A stretch of DNA of 64,000 nt from Polyodon spathula (GCF_017654505.1 NC_054547.1:23116346-23180345), one strand, 5' to 3'. Positions 11,542 through 22,638 are shown, counted from the first letter of the stretch. Numbers and translations are program-made. The notes: generated by a model from the letters alone, not told the origin.

Positions 11542-12119
11542 AAAAAAAGGAAGGCTGGAGAGACGGCTCCACTGACCTAGAGGAGCTCCTCGACAGTCTG
11601 GAGGACCAAGGTTGGTGCCTTGCCTGTGGGGAGTTCAGGCACATGGTGGATGTCTGCCCCTTCCAAGAGGAGGAGGAAGAACCAGCCCAGGAGAGGAAGG
11701 TGAGGAGAAGGAGTGGCATGAAAAAGCTGCAGCAGCAACCACAGCAACAGCAGGAGGAGGTCGGGGATGACAGTTGGGAGGTTTTTTTAAAGAACCTCAC
11801 GGTGGAGTTGTGCCCCAGCTGTGGGGCGTATGGGCACAAATATACAGAGGCGAAAGTAATGCCTGAGTGGGAGGATCCCGTGCATAGAGCACCCAGACGG
11901 GGGGACCCGGGAATCGACCATACGCCGCTCCCATCTCCGTGGCCAGGAGACTTCACGTCGCTCCCACCTCCGTCACCAGGAGCTGCTGGAGCTGCCTCTG
12001 CCTCCACCACCAGCAGGAGCAGAGCAACTGGAGCTGCCTCTGCCTCCGCCACCTCCACTGGCATGAGCAGAGCAGCAGGAGCTGCCTCTGCCTCCACCAC
12101 CTCCACCAGCAGAGGGTGA
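11542..12119 (+). pseudogene. Gag-like zinc-knuckle and low-complexity protein of LTR element 1
   Basis: An open frame without an early ATG reads DLEELLDSLEDQGW, then CLACGEFRHMVDVCP (C-x2-C-x4-H-x4-C, a retroviral-type zinc knuckle). An acidic and then basic Gln-rich linker (QQQPQQQQEEV) follows, with a second partial knuckle CPSCGAYGHKY lacking the final Cys, and then Pro-rich and AAGAASAST repeats to the stop at 12117. The element's first ATG reading (GLQAPPKRR...) is in another frame and stops at 11580, so a frameshift separates the N-terminal part. Nucleocapsid-like RNA binding is inferred from the knuckle. The large minus-strand frame here is a shadow caused by the repeats. Confidence 0.65.
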
Positions 12120-12835
12120 ATGCCTGCTGGGTCCCTTTCCACCAGCAGAGGGTGAATGCCTGCTGGTATCACTTCCCCCACCATCATGAGGAGAGAAGCT
12201 GGAGCTACCTCTGCCTCCATCACCATTAGGGGGAGAGGAGCAGGAGCTGACTCTCCCTTCACCAGAACGACCAGGACTAGATGCTAGCGGTCTTCAGCAG
12301 CCCTTGCATAGGCTGCTGAGGGAAGCACGGGGAAGAACCGTCCGGCCGCGGTGGCCGAAAAGAGGGCCAAAACCCGCACCCCAGCTTGTTCTGACTCTTC
12401 AGAACTGCTTCAATAGGGGTCGCCGTCAGCTTTGCTTGGCTGCAGGGGTCAGTGTGGCCGGAGCCCCACCAGAGGGAGCTGCCGGCTATGAAGAAGGGAG
12501 GAGAGGTCAGGAAACCACCTTCCTCAGCAGCCTTTCCACTGCTGAAATTACCCCTTGTAGAAGTCAGTCTGGGAGCTGTCAGCACGCCTGCTAACAGCCT
12601 CGCCATTGGCAGCATTTCCACTGCCAGTGGTACAGAGGGAGGAGAGACTCGCCCCACTGTCAGCACATCTGCTGACAGCATGGCCAGTAGCAGCCTGGCT
12701 ACTGGCAACATTTCCACCCACGAACCCTTTAAAGTCCCTCTTCTTGGCCCGGGACTTTGAGCAAGACTTTTGGGATTTTAAGTGGGGAGGTGGCCATTGA
12801 GGCCATGTGTGCTACGCACAAGGAGGGGGAGGATA
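12120..12835 (+). other. LTR element 1 interior, repetitive 3' part and polypurine tract
   Basis: GC-rich sequence with short reading frames but no recognisable domain. The block at about 12305-12390 (GCTGAGGGAAGCACGGGG...CCGTCCGGCCG) recurs in LTR element 2 at about 24430-24475, and GTGTGGCCGGAGCCCC at about 12452 recurs in element 3 at 42822. This ties the three elements into one family. The purine run at 12820-12833 is the likely plus-strand primer site. Confidence 0.7.
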
Positions 12836-13446
12836 TGTGGCAATGTTGCCCACCCCTGTGTGTATTTCAGTGTTATATGTTGCATGTTGTGTGTTAATGT
12901 TGGTGTATAGTCATTGGTAAGTGGGATATAAATGGGTCTGTGGATCACAAGTTGTTTAAAATGTATATTTGTATTTAGGCACGAGGATTGCACAGCACTT
13001 CACGTGCAGGTGAAATGTAATAATATGCGAGCATGAGGAATTGCACTTTATTAATTAACGTGCAGTTGTACCGCAACTCCTTGAATGATTGATTAGCAAT
13101 CGAGTCTAGGTACAGCTGCATAAAAGCAGCATGTTTTCACTCACTCAGGGTTGTGTGTTCGGTGAGTGGAGAACGGGATTGGAGACAGAGGTAGGATCAT
13201 AGTAATAGTTAAAATATCGGCTCACCGTGTTTGTCTGTGTAGTCTGTTTTGTTTGTCTCTTTATTTTGGCGAAAGTAAAGTGTCCTGTGTTTTGTTTGTC
13301 TTTACAACCTTTTATTTTCAGTCTGTTCATTATTAAATGCTGAGCTAAACCAATCGCTCAGCTCCACCCAACTCCACTTCTCTGTTGTTTATTTCCTGGT
13401 TCCTGTTTCTGGTCTGACATCACCCACAACAGCCATCTTCATGACA
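12836..13446 (+). repeat. 3' LTR of LTR element 1
   Basis: Direct copy of 10914-11469 starting TGTGGCAATG and ending TTCATGACA, 611 bp long. It keeps the segment missing from the 5' LTR and is followed by the duplicated AGGCG. Confidence 0.92.
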
Positions 13447-13451
13447 AGGCG

Positions 13452-13957
13452 TAACAGAAATATTTCCACTTTTACATGAAAAACTTAAATCTTCCAGCAT
13501 GCGTATTAGCAGCATCCTGCCACTCATTGTCTCTCATTTGATTCATTTGCAACAGTACTTCAGTCAATACTTTCCAAAGTTCGAAAACAAACATTTGACT
13601 TTGATCTCAAATTCCTTTGATTCTGAAATCAATACAAACCTTGACCTGAAATCCCAACGGGAGTTGATTGAACTGTCAAACGACGGGACTTTAAAGATTA
13701 AATTCTCTACTGTTCTGTTAGCACAGTTCCGGGTACATATTATGGATGAGTACCCTGCTAACAAAAAAGCTCTAAGAACTATTTTACCCTTTGCTACAAC
13801 GTATATGTGTGAGACTGAGTTTACCACACTGACAGCACTGAAGACAAAGCACAGAGCACATCTCAATGTGGAGAGTGACATGAGAATATCATTGACTGGA
13901 ATGAAACTGAGTTTTAATGACCTGTGCAAGAATTACCAAGCGCACCCACCCCATTAG
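13452..13957 (+). pseudogene. hAT transposase (ZBED5/SCAND3-like), 3' part
   Basis: An open frame of 152 codons (13499-13957) includes FENKHLTLISNSFDSEINT, then ELIELSNDGTLKIKF and DEYPANKKALRTILPFATTYMCETEF, ending in LKTKHRAHLNVESDMRISLT. This is the hAT C-terminal dimerisation region (LPF.TTYLCE..FS.L...K...RN.L.VE.DLR..L). It continues the transposase interrupted at 10908. The canonical F-S after CE is changed to F-T, and RNRL is RAHL. Confidence 0.88.
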
Positions 13958-14426
13958 GCATGCAGAACCCAGAGTACTTTGTAGTATTATTATTAACTTT
14001 AATTTTTTTTTTATCCTCATACCTTTTTGTTTTATCATTTAATTTGTTGTTTGCAATAAGAGTAAGGTGATATGTTCAGTATCTACAAGAAAAAACGTTG
14101 GCATTACTACTGGTCTGCTTTTATGCTACCATATTGTCTTTTTCTCACGCAGTGAGACATAATGTGTGATGAAGTGTATTTTTTGTAGGGATGTTGTTAC
14201 CTGTGTAATGTATATGTAGTACATTATATGCAAGTTAAAATAAAATAAAAATGTAAGTTACAATGGATAAAGGTGTCTGCAGCTAAATTACTTAATAATA
14301 AAAATGATGAGGATGTCTGCTAATGACTAAATAATAATAGTAATAGAGATTCACTGGGTGGGGAGCCTCAGCTAGGATTCGAAATGTTTTGGGGGGCCTT
14401 GAGCTGTGAAAGTTTGGGAACGCCTG

Positions 14427-14434
14427 TTCTAAAG
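14427..14434. repeat. 8-bp target-site duplication, right (hAT)
   Basis: TTCTAAAG, identical to 9350-9357. Confidence 0.93.
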
Positions 14435-15539
14435 AATGCCTTTTCAAAACTGTCTTCATTATACGTGCTTCAAAAATTATGCACATTCATTTATACCCTC
14501 AAATGAGCATTTTCTTTAGCAACTACAATGCAATCAATAACACATACACTATGTAATTAATGTAACCATTACTGTAATTGTTTCCATAGTATGTGCTACT
14601 GGAAAACAGCAATTACATTTTTTTTGTTAAAGGATATCCTTAATTTAAACCTGCAATTAAGCCCTCACTTCATAAAGGCAAATGGGTCTCTACAGAGTAC
14701 TGCAGATAAGGATACATTGTCTTTCAAATAGCGAGCCTGATGTTTACAATCATTTTGTTCACCAAATTTCTCTTTATCTTGATTGCTGGATTTTTAATTA
14801 CTATAGCCTGAGCACTTGAAAGCGTGTATATCAACATAATTAACAAGCATATTCAATTGAATTATAGGACTGACTGCAGGTGCAAACCACACTGCATTTA
14901 CAGTGCAACTTCAAAAGCTCACTGCACTGTAACACTGCAGCCATAGTGCTTCACACATCTGCTTTCCAGTACGCTATGTTTGGATTATGAAGATGAACAT
15001 GCATTAAAAAGCTAGGAACGTTTTCTCACATATTTAAAAGCCAACACATGTGTCACAAGGACAGTAAGTAGCACATTTGTAGCAGTGCCAAATAATGTTC
15101 TCTGCTGCTTTTATACAATTACAATTTGGGAGATTTATTTGTGTTTCATTGTGCTGACACTGCTCCCAGACCACTTCTACCTTGCTGTTAAATTTTGCCA
15201 ATTTTGTCAAGTCACACATTACAAAGAACAGATATCTAAAAATGTAGTACTGAAGGTGAGAGTTTAGTTGAGAGGGTTGTTAATTATGTCATGCCTGGGG
15301 ACACCTATAAGAAAATGTCTTCTTAACAACTTTTTCTGAACACCCTGGTACACTTAATGAAAACATTATTTCAATTCGTAATTTACAAAGAAACATATCA
15401 AAACTGTGGGATTATTAGGGATTTTGAGACTTTTTCCAGTGTAAAGCAAAAAACGATCTCCTGCCAAACAATGTTTTGCACCTATACCTGTCCTGCTAAA
15501 TTGAGTCTCATAGTAAAATAGCATTTTGCACATTTTCAC
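14435..15539. other. Intronic, unique sequence
   Basis: AT-rich DNA with no recognisable coding exon, repeat boundary or RNA gene. Confidence 0.5.
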
Positions 15540-16699
15540 AAAAGTTTACAGGGTGGAACTGGTGCTGGGGATAGCTGAGGAAGATGAGGACACTATTTCT
15601 CGGTGCCCTCGTGGGATGGTGACTTCCTTTCCAAGGAAAGGGGCGCAATGGGCCTGCTGCCTCTGGAAGCACCTTCTTGCACCTTCAGCCTTTCCCTACT
15701 TTCCCCGACTTTCTTTGGGAACATCTAGCCTTGGCGTTTAGTGTGCTGAAGCAAGCTGCTCAGCACACTTTGCTTGGAAGGACCAGAGAAGCTGGGAATG
15801 GCGGGTTTTCCCCCTGTGGACTCAACTATCGCAGCCTTAGTTAAGTCTCCCCCAGTAGGTGGCTTACCCAGAGACTTTGCTTGTCCTAATCCGCAATGCA
15901 GGGTCACCAAGGTTCACTTGAAGAGGGCTTACGCTGCAGGCGCACAAGCACGGCGAACTCAGCAAGTTTGCTGATGGCATACCTCAATGATCCAGCGCCA
16001 CTGGTGTCTGAGTTACGTACAGTGACCAGCTCTCTACTCCAGGTCTCCAGGTTGCAATGACAAATCAGCACTCCTAGATGCACTGATTTCATCAGGGCAT
16101 ACTTTTGGTCCGGTAGTGGAGGAGATACTTCAACGATCCCACCGAGAACGTGAGGTGTCAAAGCAGATGGCTGCAATGCTCCCTTCACACAGTCCGGCAT
16201 GGGGTAGGTTGAGCTGCTGGCAGCCATACAGGGTGCAGCAGGTGACACATATGGTCCCAGTCCTCACGGCTCATGTGGGTGACCTGAGGCACTGCCTACA
16301 GTCCACAGCACCAGCAGGCAACTGAGCCTCCCACCAGAAATGTGGGAAACCATGACGCAGAGCCCCCACGCAGCAGCATTCCAAGTGGCAGTTCCAAGCC
16401 CGCTGTAGACTACTGCAGCAGAGTGCCTCTCCTCAGCCTCATCAGCCCCAGTAGGGCCTCAGGCCCTCCGCTTCTCTCCACACCAACTGCAATACTGGCG
16501 TACTTGCACCTCGGACATCTGGGTGCTCACCACTATACAAACCGGTTACACTCTACAGTTCCGTATGGGACCTCATCCTTTTCGAGGAGTCACAAATACA
16601 TCTGTGACAGACCCTCTCTAGGCCTCGGTGCTACAGCACAAAGTAGCCACCTTACTCAGCAAGTAGGCTATCTGTCTTGTAGACCCCATCTCCCTTGGG

Positions 16700-17500
16700 G
16701 AGGGGTTCTACTCGAAATACTTCCTAGTGCCCAAGAAGGATGGCAGCTTCCACCCCATCTTAGACCTGAGGCACCTCAATGGTTTTCTAAAGGAGAAGAG
16801 GTTCAAAATGCTAACCCACCGTCACATTCTCCAGTCGCTCCGGCCGGGCGACTGGTTTACCACAGTGGACTTAAGGGACGCGTACTTCCACATTCCTATT
16901 CATCCAGCACACATGAAATACCTCCGCTTTGCCTTCCAGGGAAGCGTGTACAAGTTTTCAGTGCTGCCATTTGGCCTCTCCCTAGCCCCTTTTCAAAGTA
17001 TGTAGATGCCATCCTGGTCCCCCTGCGGCAGCAAGGATGTTAAACTATGTAGAAGACCGGTTGATCTGTTCCCAGTCGCGGGAGGGAGCAGTGGCATCTA
17101 GGAGTAGTGCTGAATCATCAAGTGGTGATGACAGACACCTCCAACACGGGTTGGGGTGCAGTGTGGGAGGGCAGAGGAGTCTGCAGGTCCTGGTCAAGCC
17201 CCTGGATGTCACTGCACATAAATATTCTGGAATTGCGGGCAGTTCACCTCGCTCTCCAGCACTTCCTCCTGGATCTCCAATGAGGTCCAGTTCACGAAGG
17301 TGACTGTTCTCCTGGTGGCTCCTTGGTGGCCCAGGAGAATCTGGTTTGCAACCTTGTGCCAGCTCCTTGAAGGCGAGCCCTGGCAGATCCCACTCCATCT
17401 AGATCTCTTCAGCCAAGCGAAAGGCACTCTTTGGCAACCGGAACTAAGTAGGTACCAGTTATGGGTCTGGACCCTGAACAGGACTGCTGGACAGCTCTAG
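16700..17500 (+). pseudogene. DIRS reverse transcriptase and RNase H, broken
   Basis: The frame at 16727-17005 gives PKKDGSFHPILDLRHLN, then RPGDWFTTVDLRDAYFHIPI and HMKYLRFAFQG, then VLPFGLSLAP. These are RT blocks 1-4 in the DIRS style; VDLRDAYFH carries the first catalytic Asp. The frame then stops (TAG at 17003), and the block that should hold the (Y/F)xDD box is missing, because 17006-17100 is not recognisable. RNase H signs follow (VVMTDTSNTGWGAVWEG at about 17122; INILELRAVHLAL at about 17218). The linker includes VLLVAPWWPRRIW. Several frameshifts make it non-functional. Confidence 0.85.
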
Positions 17501-17591
17501 GCAGTTGTAGGCACATTCACAATGCCAAGGCAGCCTCCACTAGGTCATTATATGCCTATAAGTGGAGGTACTTCCAAAACTGATGTCTGTC

Positions 17592-18328
17592 TGTGACAAA
17601 GAAAGAATGAACTCTTATTTTAGATCTCCCTCCCGACCAGTGAGGGCGTTAGGGAGGAGGAGCAGTCATCCCCAGGGGACGTGGAAGTCGGCCACCTGGA
17701 AAGGGGACGGAGCCACGGTGCGCAACGTCATCGACCCAGTCGGAAAGCGTGGTGACAATGGCGTATTGGTTGACGGCGGTTGCCCTCGCTGACCAATGGG
17801 AACGGGATGGAGCGTACAAAAGGGGGTGTGGCCCAGGGTTCTGCTCCTGCTGGCAAGGTACTGTGAGAGAGAGAGAGAGAAAACGAAAACGAAAACAAAC
17901 AACGAACGGAGAAACAAAGCAAGGGAGTTGAAAGACGGGTTGTCTGTGTTCTGGGCTGACCTGTTAATCCTTCTCCTTTTTGTATTTTATAGAGCACTAA
18001 CGGGATGCTCTGGGAGTACATCGGAGGAGCGACAACCCGGAAGTGCTGGGTTTATTATCCCCCATATTTTTCCCGTTCCCAGACTCACGGAAGGAAGACA
18101 GATTGTTTTTCTGTTTATTATTTGGGACTGCAAACCCCCGTTTCTCTTTGCTTTTTCGGGTTACACATCGTAATGTATCCCGGCGGCTCTATTGTTTATT
18201 ATTATTATTATTATTATTTGTTTAAATGCATATTTGATGACCTGGTTTTTTGGAAATAAAACCAAGCGCATTAATTGGAAAACTGGACTGGAGTCTGTTG
18301 TCTTACATCACACATTCATCCTGTCACA
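17592..18328 (+). repeat. Solo LTR inserted in DIRS A
   Basis: Starts TGTGACAAAG, ends CCTGTCACA, 737 bp. It is flanked by CTGTC (17587-17591) and CTGAC (18329-18333), a 5-bp duplication with one mismatch. It holds a TATA-like region (ACAAAAGGGG near 17816), a GA/GAAAAC repeat near 17870, an (ATT)n run near 18190, and an AATAAA signal near 18256. On either side the DIRS recombinase sequence resumes in register (YAYKWRYFQN before, GHDPITCPMPVILQFLQEL after), which confirms insertion into that gene. Confidence 0.82.
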
Positions 18329-18331
18329 CTG

Positions 18332-18445
18332 ACCCTCGGTCATGACCCCATAACTTGCCCTATGCCGGTTATCTTGCAGTTTCTGCAAGAGTTGCTAAAT
18401 CCTGGTAAAATGCCTTCTCCCATCATTGACCTTATAGGTTATGTG
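18332..18445 (+). pseudogene. DIRS A tyrosine recombinase, N-terminal core-binding fragment
   Basis: GHDPITCPMPVILQFLQELLNPGK corresponds to GHDPVTCPIETILTFLQHLFDTGK of DIRS B at about 37580, in the SAM-like N-terminal domain of the recombinase. The reading then leaves the family at about 18440, well before the Arg and His-x-x-Arg catalytic motifs, so this copy is truncated. Confidence 0.8.
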
Positions 18446-18479
18446 TGGTTGACGTATCCCTCATTAGCTGTCCACTCAT

Positions 18480-18800
18480 TTCCCTCGTGACAGCTTTGGT
18501 ATACTTTCCTAAAAGTATCGTTGGTGGTTGTCTTTGAATTGAAAATGAACGTTACATTACGAATGTAACCCTGGTTCCCTGAAAGAGAAGACGACCACCA
18601 ATCAGCAAGGTTGCTTCGGTCATGTACGCGGCTTTGAGGCAAAAAGAGACCGAGCATTCTGCGCAGTGACTATTTGATCCCTCAGAGACGGGACCTGGGA
18701 TGTCACTTTGCAGATGGGCCTATCGGGAACTTTGATATGAAATATCCCAAAAGTATCGTCGGTGGTTGTCTTCTCTTTCAGGGAACCTGGGTTAAATCCG
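18480..18800. repeat. DIRS A terminal repeat region with inverted arms
   Basis: ACCCTGGTTCCCTGAAAGAGAAGACGACCACC (from about 18569) is answered in inverse orientation by GGTGGTTGTCTTCTCTTTCAGGGAACCTGGGT (to about 18793). The spacer is about 150 bp. The same arms occur at the end of DIRS B near 38615 and 38845, so they are element termini and not host sequence. DIRS elements are known for such split and inverted terminal repeats. Confidence 0.75.
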
Positions 18801-19224
18801 TACCTAACATTATCTCTTAAGTCCAGCCTCCAACAAATTGTGCTGGGCAAGCAGAATACAGTTCCTCCTCTAAAGCGGTTGAGTCAAGAATTTTTCTGTT
18901 ACTACAAAATATAACTTTCGTTATTTTTTAGATAAGCATAGCACATTTACTAAATTCCTGCATTAATGCTTTAAAGGATTGAAAATGCACTGGACTGCAG
19001 CACATAAACCATTCATAGCCCAGAGGCCTGAGATCTTGGTTGGAAAACACTGAGGAATCTTGTGGCAGCGGGCTGGTTTCCTGCATTCTACACTGTATTT
19101 TTAGACTTTTCTCCAAACCACAGTGATTCAAACCAAATAGTACGGAGACACTCAAGTTGCTGTAAAAGCCAAGACTAGGATCTTATTTTGTGGTTACTGC
19201 ATCCGATTTGGAAACATACAGCAG
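18801..19224. other. Intronic, no gene seen
   Basis: No recognisable domain or repeat boundary. The left end of the Tc1 relic should lie here but its inverted repeat is not visible. Confidence 0.45.
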
Positions 19225-20536
19225 TTAAAGTTAATAACATACATCCTTGCCATGGCTGCAGTCTTCTTTACAAAACTGTTCAAGCTCTGTAAAGTTCCTT
19301 GGAGAGGATGAACAGCAATCTTCAAGTCATGCCACAAGTTTTCAATTGGATTTAGGTTGGGGCTCTGACTGGGCCACTGAAGGACATTTATCTTTTTGGT
19401 CCTTAGTCACTCCAGTGTAGCTTTGGCTGTCTGCTTTGTGTCGTTGTCATGGTGAAAATTGAACTTCCGTCCCAGTTTCAGCTTTCTTGCAGAGGACAGC
19501 AGATTTTCCTCAAGGACTTCTATGGACTTTGCTCCATTCATTTTCCCTTCTATCCTGTGCCCTAGTCCCTGCCGATGAGAAACATCCCCATAACATGATG
19601 CTGCCACCACCATGCTTCACAGAAGGGATGGTGCTCTTTGGGTGATGAACTGTGTTGAGTTTGCACCAAACATAACTCTCTGCATTTAGGCCAAAATGTT
19701 CAATTTTAGTTTCATCAGAACACAAAACTTTTTGCCATATGGCTACAGAATCTCCTGATTGAAGTATGCAAAAAAAAAAAAAAAAAAAAAAAACAAACGG
19801 GATTCAAGGTCGCCTTTCTTGAGTAATGGCTTCCTTCTTGCCACCCTACCATACAGGCCAGATTTGTGGAGTGCTTGGGATATTGTTGTCAAATGCACGC
19901 TTTGACCAATCTTGGCCATATAAGCCTGTAGTTCTTGCAAAGTTGCAAATGGCCTCTTGGTAGCCTCTTTGATCAGTCTCCTTCTTGCTTGATCTAGACA
20001 GGGTCTTGGTTGTGCCATACACCTTCCACTTCTTAATAATCGTCTTGACCGTGCTCCAAGGGATATTTAAGGTCTTTGATATTTTTTATACCCATCCCCT
20101 GATCTGTGCCTTTCAACAACTTTGTCCTGGAATTTTTTTGAAAGCACCTTGGTGCTCATGGTTGAGTCTTTGCTTTGAAATGCACTACCCACCAGAGGTG
20201 ACTTTATCCTGAAATCATGTGAATCACTACAATTTAACACAGGTGGAGGCCACTTAACTTGGGGTGTGATTTTGAAGGTGATTGGTTACACCTGAGCTAA
20301 TTTAGGATTGCTATTACAAGAGGGGTGGACACTTATCCAACCAAGCTATTTCAGATTTTATTTTTATTTAATTTTCTACAAATTTCTAGAATATTTTTTT
20401 CACTTGGAAGTTGTACAGTAGGATGTGTAGATAAATGAAAAAAAAATAAAAAAAATAATGCATTTTAATTCCAGGCTATAAGACAACAAAAGGTAAAAAA
20501 TTAGAAAGGGGGTGTAGACTTTTTATAGGTATTGTA
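19225..20536 (-). mobile_element. Tc1-like transposon relic, truncated at its 3' end
   Basis: The transposase reads on the minus strand from about 20160 to 19225. It begins with the paired-like HTH (VLSKKFQDKVVERHRSG), then RRLIKEATKRPFATLQELQAY and GLYGRVARRKPLL. After a poly(A) tract (19770-19793) come [10 protein letters not shown] (catalytic Asp) and YVWCKLN, then [16 protein letters not shown] and FHHDNDTKQTAK. In the last, DND-x-KHT is the usual second catalytic block. The right terminus reads, inward, TACAATACCTATAAAAAGTC, a typical Tc1 inverted repeat beside a TA. No partner repeat exists on the left. Frameshifts, the A-tract and the missing end make it dead. Confidence 0.88.
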
Positions 20537-21307
20537 TATACCACATAAAATGTTGCTTACTTAACTTTTATTTGAGATAAAGGTCAGATAGCCATTGTTT
20601 TGGTTGGTCTTGGAGGTGCTTATTATTGAAAATGTATAAAAAGGTGGCTGTAGGCCCCTGCTGAAAGTTGTAAACCTGCCACTTTCCATTTGCACAGAAG
20701 TTATGATAACTTTTCTAACCACTGAAAGCTTTTAATCAGCCTAATTGATTCTCTTCTCAGAAATGTCAATGGCAATTACAGTGGAGTCTAGGCTAGCACT
20801 CAGTACCGCTGGGCCTCTCTGGTAATAAACAGGTACATTAGCACTAGTGTAGTACAGACCTTTCCTTCCATCCCCGGCCAGCGAGGAAAACTGCAAATTA
20901 ATTCAAGATTCCAACGGCCCTACGGTAGCTCTCTGTGCCCACTCTCTGCTATAAAACACATGTAATGATAGATCACAGACTCCCATCATAATGACACCAC
21001 ATTTTATTGATACAATGCTTGTAAGGGCTTGAGATGGAAACCTGCTTTCAAATGGAAACTGGAAAGCCTCAAAGCTTCATGTGAAGAAAGTAGTAGGTTT
21101 AATTCTGAGAGGAAGCTGGAACCTGTATTTAACATTTTGTTATATAAAGAGAAAGCAATTAAAAAATATTGTGGATCACGGTATGTGACACTGCAAGTTT
21201 TTCTTCTGCTTGACAGTATGACAAAACTTGAATTATAACAGTCGAACGTATAATATGTCACGGTTGTAACTCCAAAAGTCCAAGTAATTTAAAATTCTAA
21301 AGTGTGA
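20537..21307. other. Intronic, no gene seen
   Basis: Mixed-composition intronic DNA without a recognisable gene or transposon. Confidence 0.45.
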
Positions 21308-21510
21308 CTGTAACAGGACGGCTCAGTGATGACATGCCAGACCAGAAAACTGACAGAGACCAGGTACTTGTGGGGTTGAAAGCGCTGATGTGTCATTTTT
21401 ATTAAAAAACAAAATAAATATTTACACAAAAACACTGCTCACAGAGCAAAAATAAAAGGTTTAAACAAAACAGTCTCAAACACAAACAGAATAAACAAAA
21501 ACAAAAACTT
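21308..21510 (-). repeat. LTR fragment, inverted
   Basis: The reverse complement (TTTTATTTTTGCTCTGTGAGC, then AGTGTTT, then AAATATTTATTTTGTTTT) matches the 3' part of the LTR at 25095-25734 (near 25606-25660). The end TTCTGGTCTGGCATGTCATC corresponds to the LTR tail TTCTGGTCTGATGTCACC. Only the last part of one LTR is kept. Confidence 0.65.
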
Positions 21511-22041
21511 CACCTTTTCAGTTCTAAACTGAAGGAAGTGGCATTTTTGTGTAATTATTATTTTTTTTTTTTTAACTGGTGTAGAAAAGCCTGCTAGGCT
21601 AAAAAGAAAGGGTATTGTCCCTTAAGCTGAAATGATATCAAACAGGTTTAAACTGTGCTGTAGAAACAAATCCAGAAGAGCATTTTAAATCTGAATTGAA
21701 TTTTCAGTTTGTTGCCTTTTCATTTCCACAATTCCTCAAATGTTCCAAGAATGTTCTTCATTTTAATTACTTAATGTAGCCACGTGTTTCTAGTTTTAAT
21801 GATATTTTCTGACACAGGAAAAAAGGATAGGATGTGGGTAAGGCTTCATTAACAAGGAGGATGCCATAATGCCTATGTGGGAAGAGACAGGGTTTTCATC
21901 TTGGAGTTCCACTGGGGTGCCAGGTTCACTGGCTTGGCAATACGACAGGACAACAGTCCACATGAATGGAGCCATGACACACCCAGAATCAACTGAGTCC
22001 ACTAATTAGCCCTTATATTTCTCATTTAAGAAGACTTTTAG
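21511..22041. other. Intronic, no gene seen
   Basis: AT-rich, with no supported feature. Confidence 0.45.
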
Positions 22042-22046
22042 AGGAG
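22042..22046. repeat. 5-bp target-site duplication, left (LTR element 2)
   Basis: AGGAG, repeated at 25735-25739 after the 3' LTR. Confidence 0.9.
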
Positions 22047-22638
22047 TGTAACAGGACAAGGAGCCTTGTACATGTATTTGTTTATTTTAGAATGAGGTAC
22101 CTCTCTGCCCCTGTATAATTTACTGTTTTGTATTTATTTTGTTGCATTATTATTATGATTTATTTATATGGATTATGTTTATTTGATGGCGAAAAGCCAT
22201 AGTTATTGTTTGGCGAGGACAGGTGAGGTGCCGTCCATCATGATGTATTGTTTTTTTTTTTTTAAATACCTCATGTGAATGCGTAACTGTAAGCCAGCAA
22301 TTATTGAATTACGTGGCAATCACGCATAACATTGCTACCTGTGCAGATTATGACCGAGAGGTAATGAGAGAATTAATAGCCAGTTAAACCCTCGGCCATG
22401 ATATAAAAGACCTGCAGCTTTGGCTACAAGAGAGGGGTGTCTGGAGGAGCAAACGAGAGCGAGACAGGCGTATAAGATTAATAAGTATGATCAGTGAAGG
22501 CTACTGCCCAGCCTGATCACAGTAGTATTGTGTTTGTGATTTTTATTTTTGTTAACACCTTTATTTTTGCACTGCAGTTCTTGTTTGTTTTAGTTCCTGG
22601 TTCTGGCCTGACGTCAACACTCTGCCATCCCTGTCACA
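22047..22638 (+). repeat. 5' LTR of LTR element 2
   Basis: Begins TGTAACAGGACAAGGAGCC and ends CCATCCCTGTCACA. It has a TATA-like GATATAAAAGACC near 22400, as does the partner LTR. Relative to the 3' LTR it lacks about 50 bp after position 22575. Confidence 0.92.

Larger units (their letters stand above)
10914..13446 (+). mobile_element. LTR retroelement 1: complete, non-autonomous, gag-like region only
   Basis: Two direct LTRs (10914-11469 and 12836-13446), both TG...CA, flanked by AGGCG duplications, enclose only about 1.37 kb. The interior has a CCHC-like zinc-knuckle region and an Ala/Ser/Pro-rich repetitive region. I find no protease, reverse transcriptase, RNase H or integrase motif. 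The 14-base purine run AAGGAGGGGGAGGA just before the 3' LTR is the expected polypurine tract. Mobilisation would need enzymes in trans. It sits inside the hAT transposase gene, so it is the younger of the two. Confidence 0.92.
9358..14426 (+). mobile_element. Complete hAT DNA transposon with a nested LTR element
   Basis: The left end CAGGGGTTCCCAAACT and the right end AGTTTGGGAACGCCTG are inverted repeats with one mismatch over 16 bp, flanked by the identical octamer TTCTAAAG. Both the CAG start and the 8-bp duplication are diagnostic of hAT transposition. The element carries a decayed transposase (9633-10800 and 13452-13957), split by an LTR retroelement at 10914-13446. Removing that insertion leaves about 2.5 kb, a normal autonomous hAT length. 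Confidence 0.93.
15540..18800 (+). mobile_element. DIRS-type tyrosine-recombinase retrotransposon A, decayed and interrupted
   Basis: Order on the plus strand: decayed gag (15540-16700), reverse transcriptase (about 16700-17020), RNase H and linker region (17100-17500), start of the tyrosine recombinase (about 17530-17591), an inserted solo LTR (17592-18328), a short continuation of the recombinase (18332-18440), then the terminal repeat region (18480-18800). Most of the recombinase catalytic domain is absent. DIRS elements use a tyrosine recombinase instead of an integrase, which explains the lack of a target-site duplication. Confidence 0.85.

Noticed and set aside
11501..12262. Long minus-strand open frame (253 codons) opposite the gag-like region
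   Set aside because: It is the antisense of the proline/alanine-rich repeats. Low-complexity GC-rich repeats keep several frames open, and no domain is visible.
14240..14345. GGATAAAGGTGTCTGC...AATGACTAAATAATAATAG as a separate SINE tail
   Set aside because: It resembles a common fish repeat end but lies inside the hAT boundaries and no SINE head is seen, so it was left as part of that element.
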